64,000 bases of DNA from NCBI RefSeq assembly GCF_019458805.1, contig NZ_JAIBOA010000030.1:26437-90436 (forward strand), read 5' to 3'. Source of the DNA: Actinomadura parmotrematis. GTDB lineage: Bacteria; Actinomycetota; Actinomycetes; Streptosporangiales; Streptosporangiaceae. Under the pieces are notes generated by a model. The model was not told the DNA's origin and ran no database searches. It worked only from the letters and a program-made list of their open reading frames with translations. Position numbers and translations under genes: made by a program. Shown in pieces: positions 63,157-64,000 of the stretch. Position 1 is the stretch's first letter; the number at the start of each line of letters is the position of its first letter.

Positions 63157-64000
63157 AGGGCGGCGGTCCGCTCGGCGGCGCCCGCGAGCAGCGCCCTCAG
63201 CTCGGGCGGCTCCAGCACCTCGACCTCGGGGCCGAGCCGCAGCAGCTCGTCCGCGGCGACCTCGGCGGACTCGACGGGGAGCACGGTGGTCACCCACCCG
63301 TCCCCGTCGGGTCCGCCGGCCGCCTCGGCGGCGCGGCGGGCCGCGTACGGCACGACCGCGTGGCGGAGCGCCCGCAGGCCGCGGGGGCTCAGCCGGACCC
63401 GCGCCTCGCCGGGCAGCATCGCGGTGATGAACTCCTCGGCCCGCCCCGCCCAGTGCTCCGGCAGGTCGAAGCCGGGGTCGCGGGTGAAGCCGTCCCCGGT
63501 GGGGCGCACCGCGGCGATCCGGTCCACCCGGTAGGTGCGGTGGCCGCCGTCCACCCCCGCGACCAGGTACCAGATGCCGCCCTTCAGGACGAGGCCGAGG
63601 GGCTCGGCGACCCGCCGCACCTCCGTCCCGCCCTTGCGGTAGCCGAGCTCGACGACCTCGTCCCGCCAGACGGCGGCGGCCAGGCCGCGCAGCAGCGGCG
63701 GCGGGTCGCCGCCGCCGAACCAGCCGGGGACGTCCAGGTGGAAGCGCTGGCCCGCGCGCCCGGCCGCGTCGCCGAGCGCGGCGGGCAGCGCGGCGAGGAC
63801 CTTCAGCCCGGCGGTCGCGACCGCGTCGGCGAGGCCCATGTCGCGGACCGGGCCGGGCAGCCCGGACAGGAACAGCGCCTCGGCCTCGTCGCGGCTGAGC
63901 CCGGTGAGGCGGGTGCGGGACCCCCCGACGAGGCCGTACCCGCCGTGGGGGGCCTGCTCGGCGTAGACCGGGGCGCCCGCCGCCGGCAGCGCCCCGGCGG
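63147..64000 (-). CDS. WYL-domain (YafY-type) transcriptional regulator, 5' truncated by window end
   Basis: The C-terminal 284 residues of a WYL-domain regulator. The frame runs off the end of the window at 64000 (APVYAEQAPHGGYGLVGGSR upstream, then LTGLSRDEAEALFLSGLPGP), so the N-terminal helix-turn-helix lies outside. The WYL core is visible as LGLVLKGGIWYLVAGVDGGHRTYRVDRIAAV, and the C-terminal extension as EVEVLEPPELRALLAGAAERTAALYR. It converges on the SDR gene and ends inside a 10-bp palindrome (CTACCGGTAG) that provides both stop codons. Likely ligand-responsive regulator of the SDR gene through the inverted repeat 62189-62225. Confidence 0.9.
   Translation of the reverse strand, partial: AGALPAAGAPVYAEQAPHGGYGLVGGSRTRLTGLSRDEAEALFLSGLPGPVRDMGLADAVATAGLKVLAALPAALGDAAGRAGQRFHLDVPGWFGGGDPPPLLRGLAAAVWRDEVVELGYRKGGTEVRRVAEPLGLVLKGGIWYLVAGVDGGHRTYRVDRIAAVRPTGDGFTRDPGFDLPEHWAGRAEEFITAMLPGEARVRLSPRGLRALRHAVVPYAARRAAEAAGGPDGDGWVTTVLPVESAEVAADELLRLGPEVEVLEPPELRALLAGAAERTAALYR

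Overview
The window is about 72-75% GC by eye, with dense, mostly short intergenic gaps, many GTG starts and strong G/C third-position bias. Gene content points to an actinomycete: a split MutA/MutB methylmalonyl-CoA mutase, glucosyl-3-phosphoglycerate synthase, an F420-type luciferase-like oxidoreductase, a RamB-like regulator beside isocitrate lyase, WYL/YafY and PucR regulators, SpoIIE/STAS proteins and a class F sortase. Something like Actinomadura/Thermomonosporaceae is my inference, not shown by the sequence. It reads as chromosome: I see no phage, transposase, CRISPR or tRNA gene. The two window edges cut one gene each.

Layout. 1-6514: a glutaryl-CoA-dehydrogenase-like gene divergent from mutA-mutB-meaB, which carries propionyl-CoA carbon to succinyl-CoA. 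6577-13648: a tandem GNAT protein, then two TetR/MFS efflux pairs with clear operator repeats, separated by an orphan gene and low-complexity DNA. 13649-14224: a non-coding tandem-repeat block. 14225-21106: an HNH protein, a secreted coiled-coil protein, a Gfo/Idh oxidoreductase, and a two-gene redox-signalling unit (response regulator/thioredoxin-reductase-like fusion plus cNMP-domain histidine kinase) convergent with an unusual HTH-membrane-RlpA-barrel protein. 21303-31633: small regulators and enzymes, an aldehyde dehydrogenase, and two tandem paralogous proteins, one membrane-anchored. 31627-35776: a three-gene ABC exporter and a secreted M1 peptidase. 36054-43854: isocitrate lyase and its divergent RamB-like regulator, GpgS, an acyl-CoA dehydrogenase behind a 20-bp perfect inverted repeat, an APH-DUF6285 protein, and a GDT1-family transporter behind a yybP-ykoY (Mn2+) riboswitch. 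44125-47688: metH under an S-adenosylhomocysteine riboswitch. 47908-59821: an EEP hydrolase, thioesterase, TetR, cupin, class F sortase pair, another acyl-CoA dehydrogenase, a monocarboxylate symporter with its DUF3311 partner, AhpD-like and VOC proteins, and a SpoIIE phosphatase divergent from a STAS protein. 59850-64000: a leaderless trp leader peptide and attenuator, fused trpEG, an SDR behind a 15-bp inverted repeat, and a truncated WYL regulator.

Themes. Short-chain acyl-CoA use recurs: methylmalonyl-CoA mutase, glyoxylate shunt, three acyl-CoA dehydrogenases, an APH-DUF6285 protein, a thioesterase and carboxylate uptake. Two genes use cobalamin (mutB, metH). Cis-regulation is unusually legible: two riboswitches, one attenuator and about ten inverted-repeat operators that can be assigned to neighbouring genes. 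The most novel biology I see is the signalling/redox unit at 17082-21106, whose reductase and glutaredoxin-like domains have both lost the dithiol.
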